DNA of 64,000 bases from Proteiniclasticum aestuarii (GCF_017368455.1 NZ_JAFNJU010000004.1:62001-126000); one strand, 5' to 3'. Counted from the stretch's first letter, positions 27,822-37,188 are shown. The notes: a model not told the origin generated them from the sequence alone. Numbers and translations are program-made.

Positions 27822-28460
27822 CTATTTACCTCCTATTTCTACGTCTTTTTTACCCAGCGCAGCAAAGAGTGCCGCTACCATGGCAAGAGCGAAAAGCGCT
27901 CCTGCAGGCTGAGTGAAAAGACTCAGTGTATATTCCGATGGAAGCAGGCTGAAACTTGCGATTTCTGCTCCACTTAGTGGATTCGAAAGAGCTATGCCGC
28001 CTGTTCCCAGCACTTCACGCACAAAGGACACCACCAGAAGTGCAATAGCATAGGCCGCGCCAGCCTTGGCTGCATCTCCCAGTCCCTTCCCGAAGGAAGC
28101 TTCCGGCAGGAAAGCGCCTGTGGCAAAGAGAATCAGTGAATTCACTGCAAGCAGCGGAAGGAAGATTCCCACACTGGATGCAAGGGATGGTGCATAGGCG
28201 AGAACCAGAAGCTCTCCCATTTTCGCCAGGAATGCAACCAGTACGATGTTCACCGGAAGCAGCGCTTCCTTAGGCGCTACCATCTTGACGAGTCCGCCTA
28301 GAACCGCCGCCAGAAGTACCAGTGCGAAGGTGAGGATTCCCATCCCCAGAGCGCTGGTCATACTGGAAGTCACTGCAAGGGCGGTGGTAAGACCAAGAGC
28401 CAATCCAAGAACTGGATTGTTGCCGAGGAATCCGATTTTTGTGTTTTCCAATCTATTCAT
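27822..28460 (-). CDS. rnfE: Rnf complex subunit RnfE
   Basis: A 212-residue membrane protein with six hydrophobic segments, homologous to RnfA. The hallmark N-terminus NPVLGLALGLTTALAVTSSM and the LLAVNSLILFATGAF segment are present. It is part of the membrane core of the Na+ or H+ translocating ferredoxin:NAD+ oxidoreductase. It lies 12 bases after rnfG, with an AGGAGGGG ribosome binding site. Confidence 0.95.
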   Translation of the reverse strand: MNRLENTKIGFLGNNPVLGLALGLTTALAVTSSMTSALGMGILTFALVLLAAVLGGLVKMVAPKEALLPVNIVLVAFLAKMGELLVLAYAPSLASSVGIFLPLLAVNSLILFATGAFLPEASFGKGLGDAAKAGAAYAIALLVVSFVREVLGTGGIALSNPLSGAEIASFSLLPSEYTLSLFTQPAGALFALAMVAALFAALGKKDVEIGGK

Positions 28461-28472
28461 TCTCTACCCCTC

Positions 28473-29417
28473 CTACTTGCTTTCTTCTATGGCAGCCAGT
28501 ACCGCATTGACAACAGATTCAGATGACACGGTGGCTGCAGAGATGGCATCGACCTCAGTCGCTTCATCTGCATAGGACAGTCCTTCAAACTGAGCCAGGA
28601 AATCCGGATGCTCAATCTTGGTGCCTAAGTTCGGTGTATCATTTGCTTCCAGCACCTCCACACTCTGTATGGTCTGGTCCTCTTTGTTCACGACGATCTT
28701 CAGGATGTTCGGCGTATCACCGTAGCCTTCCTGCTTGGCATATCCTGCCACTTCAACCGTATAGGTCACAAGATCTCCTTCTTCCACGGTATCTGTGATG
28801 ATGCCGGCTTTGCTTTCAGAGACTTCTCTGTACAGAGGAATCTTCGCGCCGAACTCGATGGGCTGAACGGAAGGTTCCGCCGGTTCTGCAGGCTCTGCTG
28901 TGCCGTCATCCACGATTCCCATGGTTTCGTTGTAGATGGCCTTTGCCGCATCGATTCCATCCACAACAGCCTTGGAGCTCACTGTGGCACCGGAAATGGT
29001 GGCAAATGCATCGGTGGAGGTCTTGCCCACCACGGAGCTTACGAATGCATCATCCGTAACCTGTGTGCCGATTCCATCTGTATCATTGAGATTGATCATT
29101 TCATATCCTGTGATGTTGCCGTCTTTGTCAAAAGCCAGGGCAAAAGTGATCACGTCCGCGTAGCCCTGATTTTCGATGATGTATGCATATCCCGCATCTC
29201 CGGCTTCATAGGCTTTCTTCACCAGTCCTGTCTCATCTGTGAATTCCACAGGGGTGAATTCCGTCTGGCCTTCGAAGAGGCTTTCCAGCACCGCTTTGTC
29301 TTCTGATCCTCCAGCTGCATCGATGATGGGTCTGAGCTGGCTGTCAGCAAAAATGAGGATGCCCCCCGTAAGGAGAACAGTGACCAATAAAGCGAGTAAA
29401 CTCTTTGTACTTTTCAT
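28473..29417 (-). CDS. rnfG: Rnf complex subunit RnfG with two FMN-binding domains
   Basis: RnfG carries covalently bound FMN on the outer face. The N-terminal membrane helix (residues 5-24) is normal. The protein is 314 residues rather than the roughly 200 usual for RnfG because two FMN-binding domains follow each other. The first has SGATVSS at 142-148 (FMN-accepting Thr 145). The second has SAATVSS at 293-299 (Thr 296), with Ala in place of Gly. An acidic, Pro-rich linker (AEPAEPAEPS) joins them. The second domain closely resembles the extra domain at the end of RnfD, pointing to duplication. Confidence 0.9.
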   Translation of the reverse strand: MKSTKSLLALLVTVLLTGGILIFADSQLRPIIDAAGGSEDKAVLESLFEGQTEFTPVEFTDETGLVKKAYEAGDAGYAYIIENQGYADVITFALAFDKDGNITGYEMINLNDTDGIGTQVTDDAFVSSVVGKTSTDAFATISGATVSSKAVVDGIDAAKAIYNETMGIVDDGTAEPAEPAEPSVQPIEFGAKIPLYREVSESKAGIITDTVEEGDLVTYTVEVAGYAKQEGYGDTPNILKIVVNKEDQTIQSVEVLEANDTPNLGTKIEHPDFLAQFEGLSYADEATEVDAISAATVSSESVVNAVLAAIEESK

Positions 29418-29430
29418 ATTCTCTTCCTCC

Positions 29431-30891
29431 TTACTTATTCAGTTCTTCAAATGCGATTCTGACCGCTTTGGTTACAGAAGTTGAAGAAATCGTTGCTCCA
29501 CTGACTGCATCCACCGATGCATTCTGGTCATCATAAGTGATTCCTTTAAACTGGTCCAGGAAGGAAGGATCATCGATCCTGTCGCCAAGGCCCGGTGTGT
29601 CATTCACTTCAAGAACTGCAACGCTTTCCACTGTATTGGTGTCTTTGTTGATCTTCACTTCAATCTGGTTGTTGTCTCCACCTTCCTGTGCATAGTAGCC
29701 AGGTGCTGAAAGAACATAGGTCACAATGGAGCCGTCTTCTGTCTCTTCCAGAACTTCAGGAAGATCGGAAGTGGAATCGGAGAAGATCTTCAGGCCGCCA
29801 TCCTCTCCCGGGAATTCGATGGCTTTTGGTTCCAGACCGTTTCCGGCGAAGAATGTAAGCACAAGTCCCAGGACAAAGGCTGAAGCGATGGATATTTTAT
29901 ATTTCTTCAGTGCGTAGATGGACCATCCGTCTGTGAGCTTGTCAAGCAGAGGAGATACCATATTCATCAGAAGAATTGCATATACCACACCACCTGGCAG
30001 AGAAGACTGCAGTCTGATGACTACGGTGAGCACTGCAAGCCCTATGGCATAAATGATTCTTCCTGTGATGGTCGTAGGATTGGTCACCGGGTCCGTTGCC
30101 ATGAATACAGCACCGAACATGAGTCCTCCTGAAAGAACGTGGAATGCAGGATACCACATGCCTACACCATTGGCCAGCGCGATGACCGCTGTGAAGATGA
30201 AGACGGATCCCACGTAGACGACTGGAACTTTCCAGTCCAGAACTTTTCTATAGGCAAGATAGATGCCCACAAGGATGATGAGCAGTGCACTGGTTTCACC
30301 AAGTGCGCCTGGATACCATCCCAGAAGAAGGTTCGTCAGTCCGCCGAACTGGTCGAGGAACTGTTCTGTTACCGCCGCATCCTTGATCAGCCATCCTGCA
30401 TTGGCCATGGAGGAGACCGGGGTTGCGCTGGTTGTGACATCTGCCACAGTGGATCCTACAAGAGAGGAGAATATGACCATTCTACCTACTCCGGCCGGAT
30501 TGAAGATATTGTGACCGAATCCGCCGAACACAAGCTTACCAAAGAAGATTGCAAAGAAAGATGCTACTCCGATGGCAAAGAAGCTTGTGGAGATCGGAAC
30601 GGTTAATGTTAGTATGATTGCTGTCACAAGCGGGAAGGAATTCTTGATATGATATCCCACTTTCTTCCTGGTGGCCAGTGCGAATACCGCTTCCGTCACC
30701 AGGGCCGAAATAATGGATACAGACATGAGGCCGACTCCATGAATCACATAATCCATTCCGTATTCCTGGAAATAGAACACCATAGAGAATACGAATACGA
30801 CCATAAGGCCAACCGCAAGCTCCGCCATGATGCCGTGGGTGCTGTGGTCCTTGTCTCGATTGTTCGGAGACACTTTTGTAATAAATTTCAT
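29431..30891 (-). CDS. rnfD: Rnf complex subunit RnfD with C-terminal FMN-binding extension
   Basis: Residues 1-350 form the usual RnfD membrane domain of about nine helices, with GHNIFNPAGVGR near 126 and a candidate covalent-FMN Thr in TTSATPVS (near 157). FMATDPVTNPTT is also conserved. After the last helix (333-349) the protein continues for about 135 residues, an RnfG-like FMN_bind domain with SGATISS (464-470). Ordinary RnfD ends near 320-350 residues. The segment VAVLEVNDTPGLGDRIDDPS is nearly repeated in the RnfG second domain. The extension probably lies outside the membrane and may add a further flavin. Confidence 0.9.
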   Translation of the reverse strand: MKFITKVSPNNRDKDHSTHGIMAELAVGLMVVFVFSMVFYFQEYGMDYVIHGVGLMSVSIISALVTEAVFALATRKKVGYHIKNSFPLVTAIILTLTVPISTSFFAIGVASFFAIFFGKLVFGGFGHNIFNPAGVGRMVIFSSLVGSTVADVTTSATPVSSMANAGWLIKDAAVTEQFLDQFGGLTNLLLGWYPGALGETSALLIILVGIYLAYRKVLDWKVPVVYVGSVFIFTAVIALANGVGMWYPAFHVLSGGLMFGAVFMATDPVTNPTTITGRIIYAIGLAVLTVVIRLQSSLPGGVVYAILLMNMVSPLLDKLTDGWSIYALKKYKISIASAFVLGLVLTFFAGNGLEPKAIEFPGEDGGLKIFSDSTSDLPEVLEETEDGSIVTYVLSAPGYYAQEGGDNNQIEVKINKDTNTVESVAVLEVNDTPGLGDRIDDPSFLDQFKGITYDDQNASVDAVSGATISSTSVTKAVRIAFEELNK

Positions 30892-30905
30892 TCTATCTGT
30901 CCCCC

Positions 30906-32195
30906 CTACTTCTGCGTTGCAGCTCTTAGAAGAGCTTTTCCGCGTCTAACGCCTTCAGTTACTTCAATCTTGGAAGGGCACACATAGGTGCACATTCCGC
31001 ACTCGATACACTGGTCCGCTCTCAGCTTCGCCAGGAGCTTCACATCACCAGCTTCTTCAGCATTATTGATTCTGACTGGAAGGATTCCTGCAGGACAGTT
31101 GTCATTGCATCTTCCGCATCTCAGACAGGCAATGGTATCCACAGGGTCTGGCTTCAGGATGGTGATGGCATTGGATGCCGTGGTGATGACCATTTCATCT
31201 GAAGTGGCTGTCTTACCCATCATAGGTCCACCCGCGATGACTCTAACTTCATCCTGTGCATATCCGCCGATCTGCGCGACGATTTCCGCCACAGATACAC
31301 CCACCGGTACGCGTACGTTGCTGGGGTTTTTCACGCCATCACCGCTGACGGTGATGAGCTTCTCTATGATAGGCTTCCCCTCTTTCAGTGCTTCCGCAAA
31401 GGAGATGGCCGTGGTTGCATTATTGACGATGACTCCGATTTCTCCAGGAAGTCTGTCGTATCTCTTCTTGAAGATTTCATAGATCAGGGTTCTTTCCCAG
31501 CCCATGGGGTACATGTCTGGCACTTCCACCACTTTCATGGCGTCCTGACCTTTCAGTGCTTCGTTGACCTTGGCGATCAGATCCTTCTTCGTCGTCTTGA
31601 TGGCAATGAGCGCTTCTTTTGCTCCTGACATCTTCAGCATGGCTTTTGTGCCGTAAAGAAGATCCTCCACCTGATTGTTCATGATTCTATAGTCTGCAGT
31701 GATGAATGGTTCACATTCCACCGCATTGATAACCAGTGTATGAATTCCTTTGGCTCCTCTGTATTTCACATAGGATGGGAATCCGGCTCCACCGCAACCT
31801 ACGATTCCGGCATTCATCATGAAAGTCACCAGTTCCTCCACTGTGGCTTTTTCCGCATCCAGTGGTTCAAATGGCCTTTCAAAATCCTCGCATCCGTCGT
31901 TCTCCACAACGAGATGATCAATCTTCTGTCCAGGATTGTGTTTCAGTTCCACTTCCTCTATACCCAGAACCTTCCCGCATACAGAAGAGAAAATTGGCAC
32001 CACAAAATGGTCATTACGTTTGGCGATCATGGTTCCCTTTTTCACATAATCTCCAGCATTGACCAGAATATCCGTGCAAGCCTGAAGAGGGATATACACC
32101 TTCTTCCCTGCAACAATATTCTTAACTTCCCCGTAGCTCGTCAATTCTTTGTGCCCATTTAAATGTAGCTTCATGGGTCCAATTAATATTGACAT
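30906..32195 (-). CDS. rnfC: Rnf complex subunit RnfC (NADH-binding)
   Basis: A 429-residue peripheral subunit facing the cytosol. It has a biotinyl/lipoyl-like N-terminal barrel, the NADH/FMN-binding GCGGAGFPSYVKYRG motif near residue 138, a SLBB-type segment, and two [4Fe-4S] motifs CLRCGRCNDNCPAGILP and CIECGMCTYVCPSKIEV near the C-terminus. It is first gene of rnfCDGEA. I choose the ATG at 32195 (MSILIGPMKL), with AAAGGTCGGGTGA upstream. A longer frame to 32270 begins MIKIIGSK without a ribosome binding site. Confidence 0.93.
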   Translation of the reverse strand: MSILIGPMKLHLNGHKELTSYGEVKNIVAGKKVYIPLQACTDILVNAGDYVKKGTMIAKRNDHFVVPIFSSVCGKVLGIEEVELKHNPGQKIDHLVVENDGCEDFERPFEPLDAEKATVEELVTFMMNAGIVGCGGAGFPSYVKYRGAKGIHTLVINAVECEPFITADYRIMNNQVEDLLYGTKAMLKMSGAKEALIAIKTTKKDLIAKVNEALKGQDAMKVVEVPDMYPMGWERTLIYEIFKKRYDRLPGEIGVIVNNATTAISFAEALKEGKPIIEKLITVSGDGVKNPSNVRVPVGVSVAEIVAQIGGYAQDEVRVIAGGPMMGKTATSDEMVITTASNAITILKPDPVDTIACLRCGRCNDNCPAGILPVRINNAEEAGDVKLLAKLRADQCIECGMCTYVCPSKIEVTEGVRRGKALLRAATQK

Positions 32196-32689
32196 ACTGT
32201 TCACCCGACCTTTCGAAATTTCGTTAAGATTTAAACTAAGAATGAATTTGCTCCCGATTATTTTTATCATTCTTATTAAGTTCCTGAATAATTATAACAT
32301 AAAACAGAAATATTGAAACATAATACACCTTGGGATTGGCATCATTTTAACGAATATCGTGAGGAAAACCCCATTTCAATTAGCAACCTGTTAATTGAAT
32401 CCTTTTCAGCTGTTTATTATAATATTATCAAAGGTTGTGTTATTTTTTAACAACCCCTCTTTTAGCTGTTAATTTGTTAACTTTTCCTGAATTTAATAAC
32501 AATCCAATTGTGAAATACACATGTGTATAAGAAAAAGATAATCTTATCGGGTTTCTTGCCTGTTTTTTCCATTAAGATTTTCATAAATCGAACAAAAATA
32601 TAACGAATCAGATTATTGATTTCGTTTTTATCACTGCATGCTATAATAGAAGAAAGAAATTACAGAACGTCTTGATTTAGGAGGAAAAA
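32196..32689. promoter_or_regulatory. Divergent control region between rnfC and ispF
   Basis: About 490 AT-rich bases without genes. It contains a 25-bp inverted repeat TTCAATTA - 9 - TAATTGAA near 32376-32400, a 21-bp repeat GTTGT - 11 - ACAAC at 32434-32454, and several single TTAAC/GTTAA half-sites. For rnfC, TTGTTA and GATAAT 18 bases apart lie on the minus strand inside and beside the 21-bp repeat. For ispF, an extended -10 TGCTATAAT is at 32639-32647. The layout suggests repression of rnf by a protein such as Rex. Confidence 0.6.
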
Positions 32690-33166
32690 ATGAGAGTTGG
32701 AATAGGTTATGATGTACATAGATTAGCGGAAGGAAGGGACCTCATCATAGGAGGTGTCAGAATTCCTCATGAAAAAGGACTGCTCGGTCATTCCGATGCG
32801 GATGTATTGACCCATGCCATCATGGATGCGCTTCTTGGGGCAGCGGCCCTCGGCGACATCGGCACACACTTCCCCGATACGGACGATGCATTCAAAGGAT
32901 CAGATAGTCTGGATCTTTTGAGACACGTCAAGGCCATGCTGAAGGAAAGAAACTTCAAGATCATCAACATTGATGGGGTCATCATTGCTCAGGAACCCAA
33001 AATGAAGCCCCACATCCCGGAAATGAAGCGCATTCTCTGCGAGGTGCTGGGACTGGATATGGATCACCTGAACATCAAAGCCACCACAGAGGAAGGACTC
33101 GGTTTCACCGGTTCCAGAGAAGGCATCTCTTCTCAGGTGGTCGTGCTCATAGACAGACGCTATTAG
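32690..33166 (+). CDS. ispF: 2-C-methyl-D-erythritol 2,4-cyclodiphosphate synthase
   Basis: MEP-pathway enzyme that cyclises CDP-methylerythritol 2-phosphate to MEcPP with release of CMP, in isoprenoid precursor synthesis. The 158-residue protein has the zinc ligands in GYDVHRL (Asp and His) and GHSDADVL, and the C-terminal signature [28 protein letters not shown] precedes ATG. It is followed closely by the nitroreductase gene. Confidence 0.98.
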   Translation: MRVGIGYDVHRLAEGRDLIIGGVRIPHEKGLLGHSDADVLTHAIMDALLGAAALGDIGTHFPDTDDAFKGSDSLDLLRHVKAMLKERNFKIINIDGVIIAQEPKMKPHIPEMKRILCEVLGLDMDHLNIKATTEEGLGFTGSREGISSQVVVLIDRRY

Positions 33167-33192
33167 AGAAAACCACTTAGGAGGAGAGGACA

Positions 33193-33987
33193 ATGGAAGC
33201 ATTATATGAGAACATCTTCAGAAGGAAATCCACAAGAAACTTCAACATGGACGCTTTAGATGAAGCTTCTCTTCTTAGGGTTTCAGACATTCTTCATCGC
33301 GCACCGAATCTCTTCGAAGGACTTGACGTGCACTTTCACATCATCCGGGATGGCAGCGGCTTCTCGGAAAAAGCCACCGGAATCATCGGCGCCTATACCA
33401 AGGTGAAAGCACCGCATTTCATTGTGGTCACGGCAAATACCCAGTCCGGTTTCAGGCAGGCAGTAGGCTACTCCATCGCCCATGTGATCTTAGCCATGAA
33501 CGATCTGGGTATTGCCACCTGCATCACTTATCCCGGTGTGGATAAATCCGTCATTGAAAAGCATGCACAGCTGGAAGAGGAACAGGAGCCTGTTCTCTTC
33601 ATCGCTTTCGGAAATCCCGAGAACCCTCTGGAACTCTATCCGAAGGCGGATTATTACAAGAGGCGTCCTTTGAAAGACATCATCATCCAGGGACCTGTAA
33701 AGAGAAAATACAAGTTTATTCTGGAAGCCGTAAGGCTTGCTCCCTCCTCCTTCAACACCCAGCCCTGGCGCTTCAGTGTGGATGGAAACAGAATACATCT
33801 CATGAGAGTGAAGCTGGGCTTCATCAAAAGCAAGTTCTTCACTTCGCTGAACAAGATCGACATGGGCATCGCCCTGGCCTATATGATCATCGCCATGAAG
33901 TCCAAGGGAATGAAGTTCAAACTGGTGAAACAGTCCATCCCCCATACGGATATGGAGTATATGATCACCATTGAAATACAGGAATAG
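33193..33987 (+). CDS. Nitroreductase family protein
   Basis: A 264-residue FMN-dependent oxidoreductase-like protein, of the TM1586-type putative nitroreductases that cover the two halves of the flavin fold in one chain. RRKSTRNF (residues 10-17) is the FMN-phosphate binding start, and APSSFNTQPWRF near 188 is the second FMN-contacting segment, as in other nitroreductases. It lies 26 bases after ispF with AGGAGAGG before ATG, and is probably co-transcribed with it. Substrate unknown. Confidence 0.85.
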   Translation: MEALYENIFRRKSTRNFNMDALDEASLLRVSDILHRAPNLFEGLDVHFHIIRDGSGFSEKATGIIGAYTKVKAPHFIVVTANTQSGFRQAVGYSIAHVILAMNDLGIATCITYPGVDKSVIEKHAQLEEEQEPVLFIAFGNPENPLELYPKADYYKRRPLKDIIIQGPVKRKYKFILEAVRLAPSSFNTQPWRFSVDGNRIHLMRVKLGFIKSKFFTSLNKIDMGIALAYMIIAMKSKGMKFKLVKQSIPHTDMEYMITIEIQE

Positions 33988-34011
33988 AAATATGACACGG
34001 GAGGGATCCAT

Positions 34012-34119
34012 ATGAAACTGAACAAGAAGAAGCTGTTTTTCGCACTGCTCTTCGGTATCACCCTGCTTGCCATCAAAGCCAGTACAACAAAGACACCCGT
34101 CCAGTCAGAGGAACTGTAA
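34012..34119 (+). CDS. 35-residue single-helix membrane or secreted peptide
   Basis: A strong ribosome binding site GGGAGGGAT lies five bases before an ATG that opens a 35-codon frame. It starts with a basic MKLNKKK, then a hydrophobic helix FFALLFGITLLAI and a short polar tail TPVQSEEL. It lies 24 bases after the nitroreductase stop and is closed by a strong hairpin terminator. This looks like a true small gene at the end of the ispF operon. No family recognised. Confidence 0.6.
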   Translation: MKLNKKKLFFALLFGITLLAIKASTTKTPVQSEEL

Positions 34120-34140
34120 TCTTAAATTTGCATACGCAGC

Positions 34141-34183
34141 CATAAGGAAAAGCACGCAATTTCAATGCGTGCTTTTCCTTATG
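34141..34183 (+). terminator. Intrinsic terminator of the ispF operon
   Basis: A perfect 18-bp stem (34141-34158 with 34166-34183) contains an internal TTTTCCTT on its 3' arm. Confidence 0.8.
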
Positions 34184-34290
34184 GTCTTCCATTCTAGAGC
34201 CGTATCATCCGATACCATTTGCATCCGACTTTCAAGATGATAAGATGAGCATAGAAAGACGCGTAATAACAATCCTGAGGAGCGAAAGAT

Positions 34291-34854
34291 ATGAAAGACA
34301 AAGCCTACATCAGACCCCCGGATAAGATCCCCTTCTATATAAAGCTTGGACTTATGGTCTCAAAGAAAGTGACAAAAAAGGACCTCCTGGTGCCAAAGCT
34401 TCTCGCCTGGTACCCGAAGGTCGCCATCAGTTCCGGAGTCATGGAGTCTCTAGTCGCCCATGGAAAGAAAGATCTTTCTCCTCGCATCCTCCAGCTGGTA
34501 AGGATGCAGGCATCCATTCTTCCTGCCTGTCCTTTCTGCATCGATATGAATTCCTTCGAGTATGACAGGAAAAACATCTCCGAAGAGGAAATCAGCGCCC
34601 TTGCCGGTAGAATCCCCCTGGAAGAAGTCACCACTTTCACCAGGCCAGAGCGCCTGGCCGTGGCATACACAAAGCTTATTTCAGAGACGCCTGTCATGAT
34701 CCAGGAATCCTTCATGGCGGAGATCAAGTCGGCATTCACAGAACGCGAGATTGTCATCCTGGCCAGTACAGCTGCTCAGGTGAACTACTGGGCCAGGCTC
34801 ATCAGCGCACTGGGGGTTCCACCTGCAGGATTCACAGACCGGTGCGATTTCTAA
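34291..34854 (+). CDS. Carboxymuconolactone decarboxylase/AhpD-like protein
   Basis: A 187-residue all-alpha protein. The core segment MQASILPACPFCIDMNSFEYD holds a CxxC pair like the AhpD redox site; AhpD-family proteins reduce disulfides with alkylhydroperoxidase-type partners. A second helix block, FTEREIVILASTAAQVNYWARLISALG, is typical of the fold. It is monocistronic: AGGAGCGAAAG precedes the ATG. A specific partner is not visible, though the nearby nitroreductase suggests a redox role. Confidence 0.85.
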   Translation: MKDKAYIRPPDKIPFYIKLGLMVSKKVTKKDLLVPKLLAWYPKVAISSGVMESLVAHGKKDLSPRILQLVRMQASILPACPFCIDMNSFEYDRKNISEEEISALAGRIPLEEVTTFTRPERLAVAYTKLISETPVMIQESFMAEIKSAFTEREIVILASTAAQVNYWARLISALGVPPAGFTDRCDF

Positions 34855-34886
34855 AAGTACTCTCTCCAAATTTCAGAGAGGATCTA

Positions 34887-35210
34887 TCATGAATCAGCAT
34901 CCTTCTGCCTGATGATCAGCCTGCTGCTGAGCTCATCGATGGTATAGTCAATGTAATGATCCCTTGCATCCAGCTCAATGAAGGACATGGCGGAAAGAAG
35001 ATCTCTGTCCATGAGAAAATGGACGGAGAAAATATCCCCTTGACCGATCCGTATGAGGATGGTGGACACCTGAAAAAACTCCATCTCTATTTTATACCTT
35101 AGGATAAGAGGTTTCCCGTAGTTATCGATGAAGTAGTCCTTGTCTCCTTCTCGATCCTTCACCGAGCGCAGTTCATAATCTCCTCTCAGAATATCTTGCA
35201 GTTGAAGCAT
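34887..35210 (-). CDS. Uncharacterised small soluble protein
   Basis: A 107-residue protein, mixed alpha/beta by pattern, with segments YFIDNYGKPLILRYKIEM and DHYIDYTIDELSSRLIIRQ. No motif or family recognised. The ATG at 35210 is preferred because AAAGGAGAGAGA lies just before it; that site is itself inside a longer frame opening at 35228. It lies downstream of the proS terminator and is transcribed alone. Confidence 0.65.
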   Translation of the reverse strand: MLQLQDILRGDYELRSVKDREGDKDYFIDNYGKPLILRYKIEMEFFQVSTILIRIGQGDIFSVHFLMDRDLLSAMSFIELDARDHYIDYTIDELSSRLIIRQKDADS

Positions 35211-35320
35211 CCTTCTCTCTCCTTTCATCTTGCATGATACAATCCGTATCCATGCCTGTTGTACCTTGTATTATACGGTATCTACATTAATAATGAGTAT
35301 ACGCACTATGAATATAGTAG

Positions 35321-35360
35321 AAAAAATGCAGAGGAAGTCATTTCTGATTTCCTCTGCATT
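35321..35360 (-). terminator. Intrinsic terminator of proS
   Basis: A 12-bp stem AATGCAGAGGAA/TTCCTCTGCATT (35325-35336 with 35349-35360) has a six-T run on its minus-strand side. Confidence 0.88.
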
Positions 35361-35382
35361 CTGTTCTATTGCTATGTTTCTT

Positions 35383-36828
35383 TTAGTATGCTTTACCCCA
35401 GTAAACCAGAGACTCCGCTTTTTCACCACAGCAGATGCAGGTATCGCTGAGCTCTTCCTGTTCAAAAGGCATGCATCTGGAAGAGAGTCCATACTCTTCC
35501 TTGATCTGCTCTTCACAGGAAAGCTTTCCGCACCACATGGCCTTGATGAACCCCGGTTTGTTATCCGCAGCATCTCTCATCTCTTCTGGTGTCACCGCAG
35601 TGCTTGTCATGGTGGTCATGCGCTCCAGCGCCTTCTCATAAAGCGCATCATGGATTTCATTAAGGAGTGCAGGAAGCTTCTCTTCCAGCTCATCCATGGA
35701 TACGAAGATCTTCTCTCTGGTGTCTCTTCTCACCAGCACCACCTGATTGTTCTCGATGTCCTTAGGGCCCACTTCCAGTCTCACTGGAACACCCTTCATC
35801 TCATATTCGCTGAATTTCCATCCTGGCTTCTTGTCTGATGCATCCACTTTGACTCTGACCACCTTGGAAAGTCTTTCCCTCAGCTCTTCCGCTTTTTCCA
35901 GAACGCCTTCCTTGTGCTGCGCCACAGGAATGATCACAAGCTGTGTAGGTGCCACTCTTGGTGGAAGTACAAGTCCTGAATCATCTCCGTGCACCATGAT
36001 GATGGCGCCGATGACTCTTGTGGACAGCCCCCAGCTGGTCTGGTGGACATGAGCAAGCTTGCCGTCTTTTCCTGTATAGGTGATGTCAAAGGCTTCTGCA
36101 AAGCCCTGACCGAAGTTATGGCTGGTCCCGGACTGAAGGGCCTTCCCGTCATGCATCAGCGCTTCAATGGTATAGGTCGCTTCTGCGCCTGCAAACTTCT
36201 CCTTGTCGGTCTTTCTTCCCTTGATTACCGGAATGGCCAGGAAGTTCTTCATCATGTCCGCATAGACATTCAGCATCTTTATGGTTTCATCCTGGGCTTC
36301 TTCTGCAGTGGCGTGAATGGTGTGTCCTTCCTGCCACAGGAACTCGGAAGTTCTGAGGAATGGTCTTGTGGTCTTCTCCCATCTGATGACGCTGCACCAT
36401 TGGTTGTAGAGCTTTGGCAGGTCATTGTAGGACTGGACGATGTTTGAGAAATGCTCGCAGAAAAGCGTCTCTGAAGTCGGTCTGATGCAGAGTCTTTCCG
36501 CAAGAGGCTCAGACCCGCCATGGGTGACCCATGCCACTTCCGGTGCAAATCCTTCCACATGATCCTTCTCTTTCTGAAGTAGACTCTCTGGAATCAGCAT
36601 AGGCATATAGACATTCTCGTGACCAGTCTCCTTGAACTTCTTATCCAGATATCCCTGAATGTTTTCCCATAAGGCATATCCGTAAGGTCGTAAGATCACT
36701 GCTCCCTTGACCGTGGAGTATTCGATCATCTCCGCTTTCTTGACGATATCCGTGTACCACTGGGCAAAATCCACATCCATAGGTGTGATGGCTTCAACCA
36801 GTTTTTTGTTGTTACTGTTCTTGCTCAT
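35383..36828 (-). CDS. proS: Prolyl-tRNA synthetase, archaeal/eukaryote-like type
   Basis: A class II aminoacyl-tRNA synthetase charging tRNA-Pro. At 481 residues it lacks the editing insertion of the long bacterial form and has the C-terminal zinc-binding extension with CICCGEKA (near 466) and the terminal Tyr, as in the ProS type 3 group. Motif 2 is seen in [29 protein letters not shown]. The anticodon-binding domain follows. A T-box precedes it with a proline specifier, so it is induced when uncharged tRNA-Pro accumulates. Confidence 0.97.
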   Translation of the reverse strand: MSKNSNNKKLVEAITPMDVDFAQWYTDIVKKAEMIEYSTVKGAVILRPYGYALWENIQGYLDKKFKETGHENVYMPMLIPESLLQKEKDHVEGFAPEVAWVTHGGSEPLAERLCIRPTSETLFCEHFSNIVQSYNDLPKLYNQWCSVIRWEKTTRPFLRTSEFLWQEGHTIHATAEEAQDETIKMLNVYADMMKNFLAIPVIKGRKTDKEKFAGAEATYTIEALMHDGKALQSGTSHNFGQGFAEAFDITYTGKDGKLAHVHQTSWGLSTRVIGAIIMVHGDDSGLVLPPRVAPTQLVIIPVAQHKEGVLEKAEELRERLSKVVRVKVDASDKKPGWKFSEYEMKGVPVRLEVGPKDIENNQVVLVRRDTREKIFVSMDELEEKLPALLNEIHDALYEKALERMTTMTSTAVTPEEMRDAADNKPGFIKAMWCGKLSCEEQIKEEYGLSSRCMPFEQEELSDTCICCGEKAESLVYWGKAY

Positions 36829-36848
36829 TTGTAAACCTCCCTAGAAAT

Positions 36849-37075
36849 AAAAAAAAAGCATCAATCAAAGGGGCCGAATCTACTCCGGCGGTACCACCCT
36901 AATTGATACTTGTGTATCCACTCTAAAGTATAACGGCTTTCCCCGCTCAGTCATTCTGAGAAACTCCAAGACAGGTTCCGAAAACTTTCCCTGAGGGCTT
37001 CCACCATTTCCCTCTCTCTGTAAAGGCAGGACTTTCGTACTGGTTCTTTTCATCGTTTATATCATTATGATTCTA
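36849..37075 (-). promoter_or_regulatory. T-box riboswitch controlling proS
   Basis: On the minus strand the T-box core AGGGTGGTACCGCCGG lies at about 36885-36900. It is followed by CCCCTTTGATTGATGC and a nine-T run, forming the terminator with ATCAATTAGGG upstream. Stem I shows the AGAGAGAGGGAAATGGTGG distal loop pattern. The specifier loop GGAACCTGTC holds CCT (36973-36975), a proline codon. Uncharged tRNA-Pro would stabilise the antiterminator. Confidence 0.92.
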
Positions 37076-37188
37076 TAGGAAAAAGAGGCTCCGGTCAACT
37101 AGTTTTTTTCAGATGGGCCTGTTCCAATTCCGCTTAGTTTTCAAGGAAATAAGTCAAATCCCACCCTCCCGCGACCCTAACAGGTTCT

